From Candidatus Bathyarchaeota archaeon (GTDB lineage: Archaea > Thermoproteota > Bathyarchaeia > Bathyarchaeales > Bathycorpusculaceae): DNA of 15,835 nt. This document shows positions 7,025 through 14,569 of this stretch, in pieces. The stretch spans positions 1-15,835 of the forward strand of contig DAOVFL010000004.1 of the NCBI GenBank assembly GCA_030672945.1, given 5' to 3'. Within the stretch, counting starts at the first letter, position 1; each line of letters starts with the position of its first letter. The translations under genes were made by a program, and so were the position numbers. The notes beneath the pieces are model-generated. The model had not been told where the DNA came from and made no database searches. It worked only from the letters and a program-made list of their open reading frames with translations.

Positions 7025-7720
7025 ATGACTATTGAAGCGGTAATCTTCGACCTTGATGGAACCCTTGCCAACTTCAACCTAGATTACAAGGTTGTGAGAG
7101 CAGAGGTTCGAAGCTTTCTGATAAAGAAGGATTTGCCGCCATCAATTCTGTCAATAAATGAGAGTATATTCGAAATGCTGAAAAATGCTGTAATATTCCT
7201 GAGAAACAACGGCAAATCAAAAAAGGTAATAGAAGAAATCTATAGTAAAGTTTTGGCAATAGCTGAAAAGTACGAGTTGGAAGCCGCGAAAAGCACAAAC
7301 CTACTTCCAGGTGTTGCTGAAACTCTTAAGATGTTAAAGAGGATGGGCTTACGAATTGGCTTATTCACGATTAATAGTGAAAAATCAGTGAATTACATTT
7401 TAAGACGGTTCAGAATAGCAAGTCTTTTTGACACAGTAATCCCGAGAGACAATGTGAAATATGTTAAACCTAACAGTGAACACCTTGAAGCTGCCTTGAA
7501 GGCTCTAGAAGTTGATCCAGATGAGGCGATAATTGTTGGAGACGGAGTCAGCGATATGAAATGCGCTGAAGAATTAAAAGCGATCGCTGTGGGCTTACTA
7601 ACAGGAATTTCCTCATCAAAGGAGTTAATTAATTCTGGAGCAAACTACATAATTACATCAATTACTGACTTAGCAACTTTGATAGGAAAAATCAATAAAA
7701 CCTTAGAACATAGAAATTGA
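7025..7720 (+). CDS. HAD-family hydrolase (phosphoglycolate phosphatase-like)
   Basis: Phosphatase-type haloacid dehalogenase superfamily enzyme; the substrate is not predictable from sequence. From ATG 7025 it has 231 residues: motif I VIFDLDGT (nucleophile D9, acid/base D11), a helical cap (about residues 20-90), motif II LFTINS, motif III Lys in VKPNSEH, and motif IV IIVGDGVSDM with the Mg-binding Asp pair. The cap placement between motifs I and II makes it subfamily I. A GTG at 6944 would add 27 residues, but family members begin shortly before motif I, and a TATA-like element (6965-6975) lies inside that extension, so the ATG is preferred. It converges on the DUF35 gene with an 18-base gap. 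Confidence 0.88.
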   Translation: MTIEAVIFDLDGTLANFNLDYKVVRAEVRSFLIKKDLPPSILSINESIFEMLKNAVIFLRNNGKSKKVIEEIYSKVLAIAEKYELEAAKSTNLLPGVAETLKMLKRMGLRIGLFTINSEKSVNYILRRFRIASLFDTVIPRDNVKYVKPNSEHLEAALKALEVDPDEAIIVGDGVSDMKCAEELKAIAVGLLTGISSSKELINSGANYIITSITDLATLIGKINKTLEHRN

Positions 7721-7738
7721 AAGTGTAATGTTCGTCTT

Positions 7739-8140
7739 CTAAACTTGTGCGAAGTAGTATCTTGGCCATTTGGGCCATTTCCCTTGATCGATAAGTGTAT
7801 CAAATTTCATGGTTAATTCCATTCCTATCTTAATCTGTTCTGGAGCTACTTCTCTAATCATGCCTGGAATCTTTAGGCCGTTCTCAAGTTGTACTATGCC
7901 AACTGCGTATGGCGCCATATGCTGGAATTGTAAGGGTGCAACATGGATAACTGTGTAGGTCAATAATTTGCCTTCTTGGTTAATTTCAGTCCATTCAAAC
8001 TCCTTTGAAAAACACTTGTCACACAAAGGTCTAGGTGGAAGATGAATTTTCCCGCATTTTATGCATTTTCCGCCCATCAGCTTCTTTTGGTTAATGTACT
8101 TGTAGAATTGTTCTATTGTGAATGGTGGCTGCTCACTCAT
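7739..8140 (-). CDS. DUF35 zinc-ribbon/OB-fold protein, partner of catalytic thiolase (pair A)
   Basis: Small acyl-CoA-binding scaffold of the type that bridges thiolase and HMG-CoA synthase in archaea. The 133 residues comprise an N-terminal helix (FTIEQFYKYINQ), a zinc ribbon with C26-X2-C29 and C40-X2-C43, then the OB-fold (GKLLTYTVIHVAP to the end). Start: ATG 8140 lies one base after the thiolase stop and has AGGAGTGA 5 bases upstream (8153-8146); an upstream in-frame ATG at 8194 would overlap the thiolase and is rejected. The tight linkage to the thiolase indicates one complex, as in the archaeal thiolase/HMG-CoA synthase/DUF35 assembly, although no HMG-CoA synthase is next to it here. 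Confidence 0.88.
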   Translation of the reverse strand: MSEQPPFTIEQFYKYINQKKLMGGKCIKCGKIHLPPRPLCDKCFSKEFEWTEINQEGKLLTYTVIHVAPLQFQHMAPYAVGIVQLENGLKIPGMIREVAPEQIKIGMELTMKFDTLIDQGKWPKWPRYYFAQV

Positions 8141-8141
8141 T

Positions 8142-9314
8142 CTATTCACTCCTGAAAATATGAACTGCTGCTGTAGCACCTGACCCACCAACATTATGGG
8201 CTAAACCTATCTTCGCGTCTTTCACTTGTCTTTTCTCAGCTTGCCCGGTTAACTGCAGATAGATTTCATAAGCTTGCGCTGTTCCTGTTGCTCCGACAGG
8301 ATGCCCTTTAGATTTTAATCCACCGCTTGTATTTACTGGATGCTTCCCATCAAGTCTTGTTTCACCGTTTTCTATAAAATGTCCACCTTCACCAGGCATG
8401 CAGAACCCCAAGTCCTCGTAAGCTATTATTTCAGCTATCGTGAAGCAATCATGAACCTCAGCGACATCCACATCTTCAGGCTTCACTTCAGCCATTTCAT
8501 AGGCTTGTTTTGCCGCGATTTTTGCAGCAATAAGAGATGTGAAACTACTGCGTTCATAAATACCTATGCTGTCACTTGCTTGACCGCTTCCAATTATTTG
8601 AATCGGCGTATCCGTGTATTTCCTGGCTATTTCTGGTTTTGTAATTATTAAGCAACTTGCTCCATCAGTTATCAGTGAACAATCATAAAGCTTTAAAGGC
8701 CAAGCGACAACCCTTGAAGATAACGCTTTTTCAAGCGTCACTTCCTTTTGCATATGAGCCTTCGGATTTAAGAATCCGTTGTGGTGATTCTTGACGGCAA
8801 CCATGGCTAGATGTTCCTCTGTTGTTCCATACTCATGCATGTGAGCCGTAGCCATCAAAGCGTACAATCCGGGAAAAGTTATACCATGCCACTGTTCAAA
8901 AGGAAAATCTGAAGCCATAGCCAGAAATTCGGTTACTTCTGCCGTCGTTCTATGTGTCATCTTCTCGACGCCCCCAACCATGACAACATCGTATAAACCG
9001 GAAAGTACAGCGAATATCCCAGCTCTCAAGGCGGCAGCAGAAGATGCGCAGGCTGTTTCAGTTCTAGTAGCGGGAATATGTAGCAAACCTGCCCAATCAG
9101 CCATTGTTGCGCCTGTATGCCCTTGATGTTCATAGGATTCACCCATGTGTCCGACAAATAAGGCTTGAATGTCGTCTTTAGGGTTTAAGTTTGGACAACG
9201 GTCAAAGGCTTCTTTTACTGCTTCTGCAAAAATTTCCCTTCCATATAAACCTTCAAGCTTTCCGAATTTTGATAAACCAGCGGATACTATTGACACTAAA
9301 GGTTTACCTTTCAT
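8142..9314 (-). CDS. Thiolase (acetyl-CoA acetyltransferase/SCP-x type), catalytically competent (pair A)
   Basis: Thiolase of the DUF35-associated archaeal family, expected to condense or cleave beta-ketoacyl-CoA such as acetoacetyl-CoA. In 390 residues: nucleophile C89 in ETACASS, H288 in VAEVHDCFT, and H338 in KSKGHPVG. The second Cys of classical thiolases (CGGG) is replaced by HNVGGSG at 373-379, as is usual in the SCP-x-like branch. Start: ATG 9314, with GAAGGAG 9 bases upstream (9330-9324). A longer frame from 9386 would run through the probable TATA box at 9377-9368, so it is rejected. It is co-transcribed with DUF35 (1-base gap) and diverges from the second thiolase. Confidence 0.9.
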   Translation of the reverse strand: MKGKPLVSIVSAGLSKFGKLEGLYGREIFAEAVKEAFDRCPNLNPKDDIQALFVGHMGESYEHQGHTGATMADWAGLLHIPATRTETACASSAAALRAGIFAVLSGLYDVVMVGGVEKMTHRTTAEVTEFLAMASDFPFEQWHGITFPGLYALMATAHMHEYGTTEEHLAMVAVKNHHNGFLNPKAHMQKEVTLEKALSSRVVAWPLKLYDCSLITDGASCLIITKPEIARKYTDTPIQIIGSGQASDSIGIYERSSFTSLIAAKIAAKQAYEMAEVKPEDVDVAEVHDCFTIAEIIAYEDLGFCMPGEGGHFIENGETRLDGKHPVNTSGGLKSKGHPVGATGTAQAYEIYLQLTGQAEKRQVKDAKIGLAHNVGGSGATAAVHIFRSE

Positions 9315-9466
9315 CTTTAATTTCTCCTTCAGGAATTCCTGATTTGAAGAATCAAATAGACTTGAGGAATATTTAAGTTTCATCAATAAAATCTGGAAAA
9401 TTTCACGAAAGTTTTATAGCATTTACCTCTTAAACATTAGAAACCATACTATTTGAGGGATGAAAG
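9315..9466. promoter_or_regulatory. Divergent promoter region between the two thiolase operons
   Basis: For pair A (minus): TATA-like CTTAAATATT at 9377-9368, predicted start near 9345, ribosome binding site GAAGGAG at 9330-9324. For pair B (plus): TATA-like TTTTATA at 9412-9418, predicted start near 9440, and GAGGGATG at 9455-9462 as ribosome binding site. The two boxes are about 40 bases apart, close enough for one regulator to affect both operons. No obvious operator repeat was seen. Confidence 0.5.
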
Positions 9467-10756
9467 ATGAGTAATCGTGTTGCTATAGTTGGAGCTGGAA
9501 TCTCTAGGTTTGATAATCCTCGCTTTGAACTGCACGAGGAATTATGTGCTGAAGCTGTTCAGGAAATGCTTGCTGACAACCCAAACATTGAATATCCAAA
9601 GGACATAGATGCAGTGATGTACTCTTACTTCAGTGATCACTTGGCTGGGCAGTTGTGTTTCCACTGGATAATCCATGACTATTTGGGATTGCTACCGAAA
9701 CCAGCATACCGTGTTGAATCTGGCGGAGCAACGCCTGTAGATGCTCTAATCAACGCTTTCATGTACATAAAATCTGGAATATTCAAAAACGTGCTTATTG
9801 TTGGATGGGAAAAGATGAGTGAATTAAACACTCCTAAAGTGAACGAAATGATTGCTGCTGCTTCTGACACCGACTGGGACTTCCCAGTGGGAGGTTACTA
9901 CACTGGATATTACGCGGTTCTAGAAACTAGACACATGCACTTGTATGGTGAAACAGAAGAGGACCTAGCTAAAATTGCCGTGAAAAACCATAACAATGCA
10001 ACTTTCAATCCATACGCCCAGTGGCGTAGCCAGCATGGAACAACCTTCATAACAATTGACGACGTTTTCAAGTCAAGAATTATCTCCTGGCCCTACCGTG
10101 CCCTAAACTGTGCGATGATAAGCGATGGAGGAGCATGCATGCTTCTGGCAAGCGAAGAAACAGCTAATAAATTCACAGATTCACCTGTTTGGATTACAGG
10201 TATCGGTCTAGGCACAGATACGATGCGGCCTGGAGACCGTGTCGACAACCCCATGTATAAAGGTCTCTATCCGGAAGATGAGGCGCTTTACCCAGATGTT
10301 TCAACGAAGCCTGCTTCACCATATCCAGAGATGGCTAATTTCGGGTCTATGCGCACTTCTGGAGACATGGCTTACAAAATGGCTGGAATAGATAATCCGG
10401 TGAAACAGCTTGACTTCGCAGAACTATTCAACCCTTACGACGGCGTGGAACTTGTTGAATACGAAGATCTGAGATTCTGCAAACTCGGTGAAGGCAAAAA
10501 AATCGTAAGAGAGGGCATCACAGAATGGGGCGGTGAACTTCCATGCCAGTTAAGCGGAGCGCATACTGCGGCGGGACATCCTGTAGGAGCAACGTCCATT
10601 GCGCAGGCAACTCAGATTTACTGGCAACTCACGGAACAGACGGCAAACAAGTGGAAGACAAATGCTAGGGCATTAAGTGGAGCACAAAGGGCAATGCTTC
10701 AGGGACATGGAGGAACAGGCTGCCAATCTGGCGTAATAATATTTGAAAGAGGTTAA
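9467..10756 (+). CDS. Thiolase-like protein lacking the catalytic Cys (pair B)
   Basis: Thiolase superfamily member of 429 residues. The fold is clear (MSNRVAIVGAGISRFDNP; AVKNHNNA; SGAHTAAGHPVGATS with H371), but the active site is altered. The nucleophile position reads ESGGATP, with G87 where pair A has C89. The HDCFT motif is FNPYD (321-325), so that His is Phe. The C-terminal motif is QGHGGTGC. About 30 extra residues (roughly 250-290) precede the C-terminal half. Ordinary thiolysis is therefore unlikely. Known Cys-less relatives include the steroid side-chain-cleaving aldolase Ltp2, which also pairs with a DUF35 protein; an aldolase or acyl-CoA-binding role is an inference. ATG 9467 has GAGGGATG upstream. 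The stop overlaps the next ATG (TAATG). Confidence 0.88.
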   Translation: MSNRVAIVGAGISRFDNPRFELHEELCAEAVQEMLADNPNIEYPKDIDAVMYSYFSDHLAGQLCFHWIIHDYLGLLPKPAYRVESGGATPVDALINAFMYIKSGIFKNVLIVGWEKMSELNTPKVNEMIAAASDTDWDFPVGGYYTGYYAVLETRHMHLYGETEEDLAKIAVKNHNNATFNPYAQWRSQHGTTFITIDDVFKSRIISWPYRALNCAMISDGGACMLLASEETANKFTDSPVWITGIGLGTDTMRPGDRVDNPMYKGLYPEDEALYPDVSTKPASPYPEMANFGSMRTSGDMAYKMAGIDNPVKQLDFAELFNPYDGVELVEYEDLRFCKLGEGKKIVREGITEWGGELPCQLSGAHTAAGHPVGATSIAQATQIYWQLTEQTANKWKTNARALSGAQRAMLQGHGGTGCQSGVIIFERG

Positions 10757-11469
10757 TGAAAATGACTTACAGACCTAAGAAAATTGTAGATGCGTTGGAA
10801 TACAATAGGAAATGGGATGAATGGGCAAGGCAAGGCAATTGGTCGCCTGTTGGATGGAGATGGGTAGAAGGATCAAAGGGTCACAGACTTGATCAGATAT
10901 CATCTACGAACTATCTGGTTATACAAAGGCCTCACGCATCAGTGTATCACCACAGCTATGGAATGATTTCAAAGTTCTTCAAGGGCTTGCTTGAAAAGAA
11001 GTTTTATGGAACAAAATGTCCAAAATGTGGGTTAACATTCTGTCCGCCGAGGGCGCACTGCTGGAACCCAGGTTGTCGTATACAAGAAACAGAATGGGTT
11101 GAACTTCCATTACGCGGCGAAGTTTTCACATTTTCTCCAATGGCTTTTTCTGCAACGCCCTTCTTGAAGACCCTACCGTTCATAATAGCGTACATAAGAG
11201 TTGAAGGCTGCTGCACTACCGTTCCAACAAGACTGATAAAGATCAATCCATGGGAAGTCTATCCTGGACTTAAAGTCAACATTCATTTCACAGATCGAAC
11301 TAAAGGTGACATCATGGACTTATACTGCACCCCAGCGGAAACACCAGACCCATCCAAATGCATGATGACCCCTGAAGGAATTGAAAGACTGAAGAATGAT
11401 ATGCGCAAAGTACGCGACTGGGTTGTCAAGAAATTCGGATCTGAAGCAAAACCAAGCATAGACATCTAG
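10756..11469 (+). CDS. DUF35 zinc-ribbon/OB-fold protein with an N-terminal extension (pair B)
   Basis: Partner protein of the Cys-less thiolase, 237 residues. Residues about 84-107 form the zinc ribbon (C88-X2-C91 and C102-X4-C107), followed by the OB-fold (LRGEVFTFSPMAFS and on). The first 85 residues, rich in Trp and aromatic residues (WDEWARQGNWSPVGWRW), are absent from the 133-residue DUF35 of pair A and match nothing I recognise; they may cap the thiolase active site. The C terminus is also longer, with a basic helix (about 200-225). The start overlaps the thiolase stop by one base (TAATG), with GAGG just upstream; a second ATG at 10762 is the alternative. Confidence 0.85.
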   Translation: MKMTYRPKKIVDALEYNRKWDEWARQGNWSPVGWRWVEGSKGHRLDQISSTNYLVIQRPHASVYHHSYGMISKFFKGLLEKKFYGTKCPKCGLTFCPPRAHCWNPGCRIQETEWVELPLRGEVFTFSPMAFSATPFLKTLPFIIAYIRVEGCCTTVPTRLIKINPWEVYPGLKVNIHFTDRTKGDIMDLYCTPAETPDPSKCMMTPEGIERLKNDMRKVRDWVVKKFGSEAKPSIDI

Positions 11470-11487
11470 AAAAAACATCTTCCCACC

Positions 11488-11497
11488 TTTTTCTTTT
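11488..11497 (+). terminator. T-rich terminator after the pair B operon
   Basis: TTTTTCTTTT begins 18 bases after the DUF35 stop codon. Archaeal RNA polymerase terminates at such T runs without needing a hairpin. Inferred from composition and position. Confidence 0.45.
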
Positions 11498-11634
11498 AAC
11501 AATCCACGCACGCCGGTTAAGAATACAAAGGATTCGTGCAGGCATGCCCGAAGAAATCCAAAGAAATTAGCGGAACAAAAAGAACTAATTAGAATCATAA
11601 AATCCAACATTGTAAAATTTCTTCAGAAGAACCC

Positions 11635-11665
11635 TTTTATAATTTTCTGCTAGATTTCTACTAAC
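11635..11665 (+). promoter_or_regulatory. Promoter of the ketosynthase gene, probably leaderless
   Basis: TTTTATAA at 11635-11642 is a good TATA box. A start 25-27 bases downstream falls at about 11665, immediately before the ATG at 11666, and no Shine-Dalgarno sequence is visible. This is the pattern of leaderless archaeal messages. Confidence 0.5.
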
Positions 11666-12793
11666 ATGAAAATAAAACAATTATCAACGGTTGTACCTGA
11701 AAACGTGTATTCAACAGAAGAATTAATAGAGGTTTTTCCATGCAGGCTTCCCGACGGTGTAAAACAGAACGTACTCAGTCTAGGTGTTTCAAAAAGATAC
11801 CTTATCACCCCTACAAAATCTACTTGTGAAAAAGAGACAATTATCGGTGAGCAAGAACTCGTTAATCTTTGTTTAAAGACTTGTCAAGATACGTTAGAAA
11901 AAGCTGACTTGTCCATCAAGGACATAGGATATTTTATTGCAGCCTATGACGCGAGTCCATTTCTATGCCCAGGTCTAAGCCACCTTTTAATCCGTAAACT
12001 TGGATTCAACCCTTACATCAAACATGTAAACGTTCAAGGAATGGCCTGTGCTTCATTCACGAAAGCTCTTGAACTTGCTGGTGATCACCTTGCCAATCAT
12101 TCCGATGATAATGTTTTGCTTTGCACGTCAGGCGTGAACTCTTATTGGCTCATCAACCAATTACGCGGGTTAAAAGACGTCATGGGAATCCGTAGAATCA
12201 ATTTGATAAAGAATATGCGTAAGCGGAAAATGGAGTTAAGAAAATGGATTGCCACCATGGAATTTTTCCTGTTCGGAGACGGAGTAGCCAGCTGCGTTGT
12301 TGAACGGGAAGGAGACGGGCTATCTGTTAATAAAGTTATAGATGTTACAAACTTCAGAGAGAACGATTACTTAGCTGGTTACGCTAGAATTGCAGCTCTA
12401 AATGAACCCTTTAAGTTCGGTTTCTATTCGCATTTGGATAAGAAACTGCCAAAATTCGGGGTTGAATACACTGCGTTAGCGATGAGGAAACTGCTTGGAA
12501 AAAATGCTGAAACCATAATGAAAGACGCAAAGAAATGGGCAATTCACACGGGCAGTGAAAAAATACTCAACATGATGACTGAACACTACAAGATTCCACG
12601 TATAAAAATAAAAGAATCATACCAAGTGCTCAATGAATACGGCAATTTAGCTGGAGCAAGCCTACCCTTCATCCTTGAAAAAATAGTTTCAGAAAACGAA
12701 TTTTCCAATGACGACATAATCCTAATGCTCGGTTTCGGATGGGGATTCTCCGCCTCCGCATGCATACTAGAATTTCAGAAACAACAAAAATGA
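11666..12793 (+). CDS. Type III polyketide synthase/KAS III-like ketosynthase
   Basis: Thiolase-fold condensing enzyme, 375 residues, the length of type III polyketide synthases. The triad is C128 in VQGMACASF, H294 in WAIHTGSEKIL and N327 in YGNLAGAS: the Cys-His-Asn set of KAS III and chalcone/stilbene synthases. FLFGDGVAS (201-209) and the C-terminal LGFGWGFSASA (355-365) also match that group. It lacks the Cys-Glu-His pattern of HMG-CoA synthase. A basic insert (about 175-195, RRINLIKNMRKRKMELRK) precedes FLFGDG. It presumably makes a beta-keto or polyketide product from an acyl-CoA starter; the extender (malonyl-CoA or other) is unknown. It has its own promoter and lies between the pair B thiolase operon and the mutase operon. 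Confidence 0.85.
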   Translation: MKIKQLSTVVPENVYSTEELIEVFPCRLPDGVKQNVLSLGVSKRYLITPTKSTCEKETIIGEQELVNLCLKTCQDTLEKADLSIKDIGYFIAAYDASPFLCPGLSHLLIRKLGFNPYIKHVNVQGMACASFTKALELAGDHLANHSDDNVLLCTSGVNSYWLINQLRGLKDVMGIRRINLIKNMRKRKMELRKWIATMEFFLFGDGVASCVVEREGDGLSVNKVIDVTNFRENDYLAGYARIAALNEPFKFGFYSHLDKKLPKFGVEYTALAMRKLLGKNAETIMKDAKKWAIHTGSEKILNMMTEHYKIPRIKIKESYQVLNEYGNLAGASLPFILEKIVSENEFSNDDIILMLGFGWGFSASACILEFQKQQK

Positions 12794-12798
12794 AGCGA

Positions 12799-12867
12799 TA
12801 TGTTTAAACCCATAAGAAAAGAACTTTTAGATTCAATAACGATATTTAAGTTAAAACCAACTAGGAG
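12799..12867 (+). promoter_or_regulatory. Promoter and ribosome binding site of the mutase operon
   Basis: TATA-like TATGTTTAAAC (near 12799-12809) would start transcription around 12830 and keep the AGGAG at 12863-12867, 9 bases before the ATG, inside the leader. A second A/T-rich box (GATATTTAAG, 12841-12850) would start too late to include that ribosome binding site. The first is therefore preferred. Confidence 0.4.
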
Positions 12868-12876
12868 AAAAAGCCA

Positions 12877-14556
12877 ATGCACGACAAAGAAAAAGTCAAT
12901 GAAATAAGAAAAGAGAGGGAACGATGGGAAAGAACGACATTGCCAAAGTGGATGGAACAACGCCCTGAAAGAAAAATCGAATTCCGAAATCACTCAGACA
13001 TGTTGATAAAACGCATCTACACGCCGGAAGACATCAAAGACCTAGGTTATGCGCGGAACCTTGGTTTTCCAGGTGAATACCCCTTTACACGTGGAGTACA
13101 TGCGACTATGTACAGAGGCAGATTATGGACTATGCGGCAGTTTTCAGGGTATGGTGCAGCAGAACAAACGAACCAGCGATTCAAATATCTGCTGAAGGAG
13201 GGTGAAACAGGATTAAGCATAGCCTTCGACTACCCAACAATCAGAGGTTATGATTCAGACAATCCCTTGTCCATGGGTGAAGTCGGCGTATGTGGCGTAG
13301 CAGTCGCTTCCTTAAAGGACATGGAAGTTCTGTTTGAAGGCATACCCCTCGACAAAGTTACAACCTCCATGACTATCAATGGTCCAGCAGCGATGTTACT
13401 TGCCATGTACATCGCAGTAGGAGGTAAACAAGGAGTACCCAGAGAAAAGCTTGGAGGCACAACACAGAACGACGTGCTTAAAGAGTTCTTCGCCCAAAAA
13501 CTAATAATATTTCCACCAAGGCCCTCAATAAAACTTGTAACAGACATAGTGGAATACTGCACGAAACACCTGCCTCGATGGAATCCTATAAGCATAAGCG
13601 GATACCACATAAGAGAAGCTGGAGCAAACGCCGTTCAAGAACTGGCCTTCACACTTTATGACGGAATAACCTACGTGGAATCATGTCTTGAAAGGGGCAT
13701 GAAAGTTGACGAGTTTGCCCCACGATTTTCATTCTTCTTCGCAGCTCACAATGATCTCTTTGAAGAAGCAGCAAAATTTAGGGCAGCCCGCAAACTGTGG
13801 GCTAGAATAATGAAAGAACGTTTCCATGCTAAGAACCCACGGTCTATGTGGATGCGGATGCATGTTCAAACAGCAGGTTTCACCTTAACCGCCCAGCAAC
13901 CTCTTAACAACATCACCCGCGTCACAATTCAAGCTTTAGCAGCAGTCTTGGCTGGAACACAATCGTTACACACAAACTCCTTCGACGAAGCCCTTGCCTT
14001 ACCAAGCGAAGAAGCGGTGAGAATAGCCTTAAGAACACAGCAAATAATAGCCCATGAAAGCGGAGTAGCTAACACCATAGATCCTTTAGCAGGCTCATAT
14101 TACATCGAGAGCCTCACAAGTATGATGGAGAACCGTGCGGTTGAATACTTCCAGAAACTAGATGACATGGGTGGAGCCGTTGCAGCCATAGAAAAAGGCT
14201 TCTTCCAAAAAGAGATCGCTGATAGTGCATACAAATACCAAAAGGAAGTAGATGAGAAAAGAAGAACCATAGTTGGAGTAAACGATTATACAACAGAGGA
14301 GCGGTATCCGATGAAGGTTCTAAGAGTAGATCCAGAAGTTGAAGAGGAACAAGTTGCAAGCCTTCAGAAACTGAAGAGGGAAAGGAACACCAGAAAAATG
14401 AATGAAATGCTTGAGAAGCTCCATTACGCTGCAGAAAAGGATGAAAACCTCATGCCAATAATAATTGACGCCATAGAAGCCTACGCGACATTAGGTGAAA
14501 TCTGCGATGTTCTCCGAGAAATTTACGGAGAATATAAAGAGTTGATCGTAATATAA
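12877..14556 (+). CDS. icmA: B12-dependent acyl-CoA mutase large subunit, isobutyryl-CoA mutase type
   Basis: Catalytic TIM-barrel subunit of an adenosylcobalamin-dependent acyl-CoA mutase, 559 residues, lacking the C-terminal B12 domain, which is encoded by the next gene. Numbering happens to match Propionibacterium methylmalonyl-CoA mutase: WTMRQF places F89 at Tyr89, and EFFAQK places Q207 at Arg207, the residue that binds the methylmalonyl carboxylate. Y243 and H244 (SGYHIREAG) are kept. Phe/Gln is the pattern of isobutyryl-CoA mutase, and neighbouring motifs (RGRLWTMRQF, GYGAAEQTN, TTSMTINGPA, QTAGFTLTAQQP) also resemble IcmA. Expected reaction: isobutyryl-CoA to or from n-butyryl-CoA. 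Automatic annotation would probably say methylmalonyl-CoA mutase. ATG 12877 follows AGGAG by 9 bases. Confidence 0.85.
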   Translation: MHDKEKVNEIRKERERWERTTLPKWMEQRPERKIEFRNHSDMLIKRIYTPEDIKDLGYARNLGFPGEYPFTRGVHATMYRGRLWTMRQFSGYGAAEQTNQRFKYLLKEGETGLSIAFDYPTIRGYDSDNPLSMGEVGVCGVAVASLKDMEVLFEGIPLDKVTTSMTINGPAAMLLAMYIAVGGKQGVPREKLGGTTQNDVLKEFFAQKLIIFPPRPSIKLVTDIVEYCTKHLPRWNPISISGYHIREAGANAVQELAFTLYDGITYVESCLERGMKVDEFAPRFSFFFAAHNDLFEEAAKFRAARKLWARIMKERFHAKNPRSMWMRMHVQTAGFTLTAQQPLNNITRVTIQALAAVLAGTQSLHTNSFDEALALPSEEAVRIALRTQQIIAHESGVANTIDPLAGSYYIESLTSMMENRAVEYFQKLDDMGGAVAAIEKGFFQKEIADSAYKYQKEVDEKRRTIVGVNDYTTEERYPMKVLRVDPEVEEEQVASLQKLKRERNTRKMNEMLEKLHYAAEKDENLMPIIIDAIEAYATLGEICDVLREIYGEYKELIVI

Positions 14557-14569
14557 CGGGTGAAAGCAT

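Noticed and set aside
8141..8194. Start of the pair A DUF35 gene at ATG 8194
   Set aside because: It would overlap the thiolase by about 50 bases; ATG 8140 has an AGGAGTGA site and lies one base after the thiolase stop.
9315..9386. N-terminal extension of the pair A thiolase to ATG 9386
   Set aside because: The strong GAAGGAG site marks ATG 9314, a TATA box lies inside the extension, and thiolases start close to the VSIVSAGLSKFG strand.
11524..11653. Open stretch upstream of the ketosynthase gene
   Set aside because: An open frame of about 40 codons with no start codon or ribosome binding site; best treated as non-coding.
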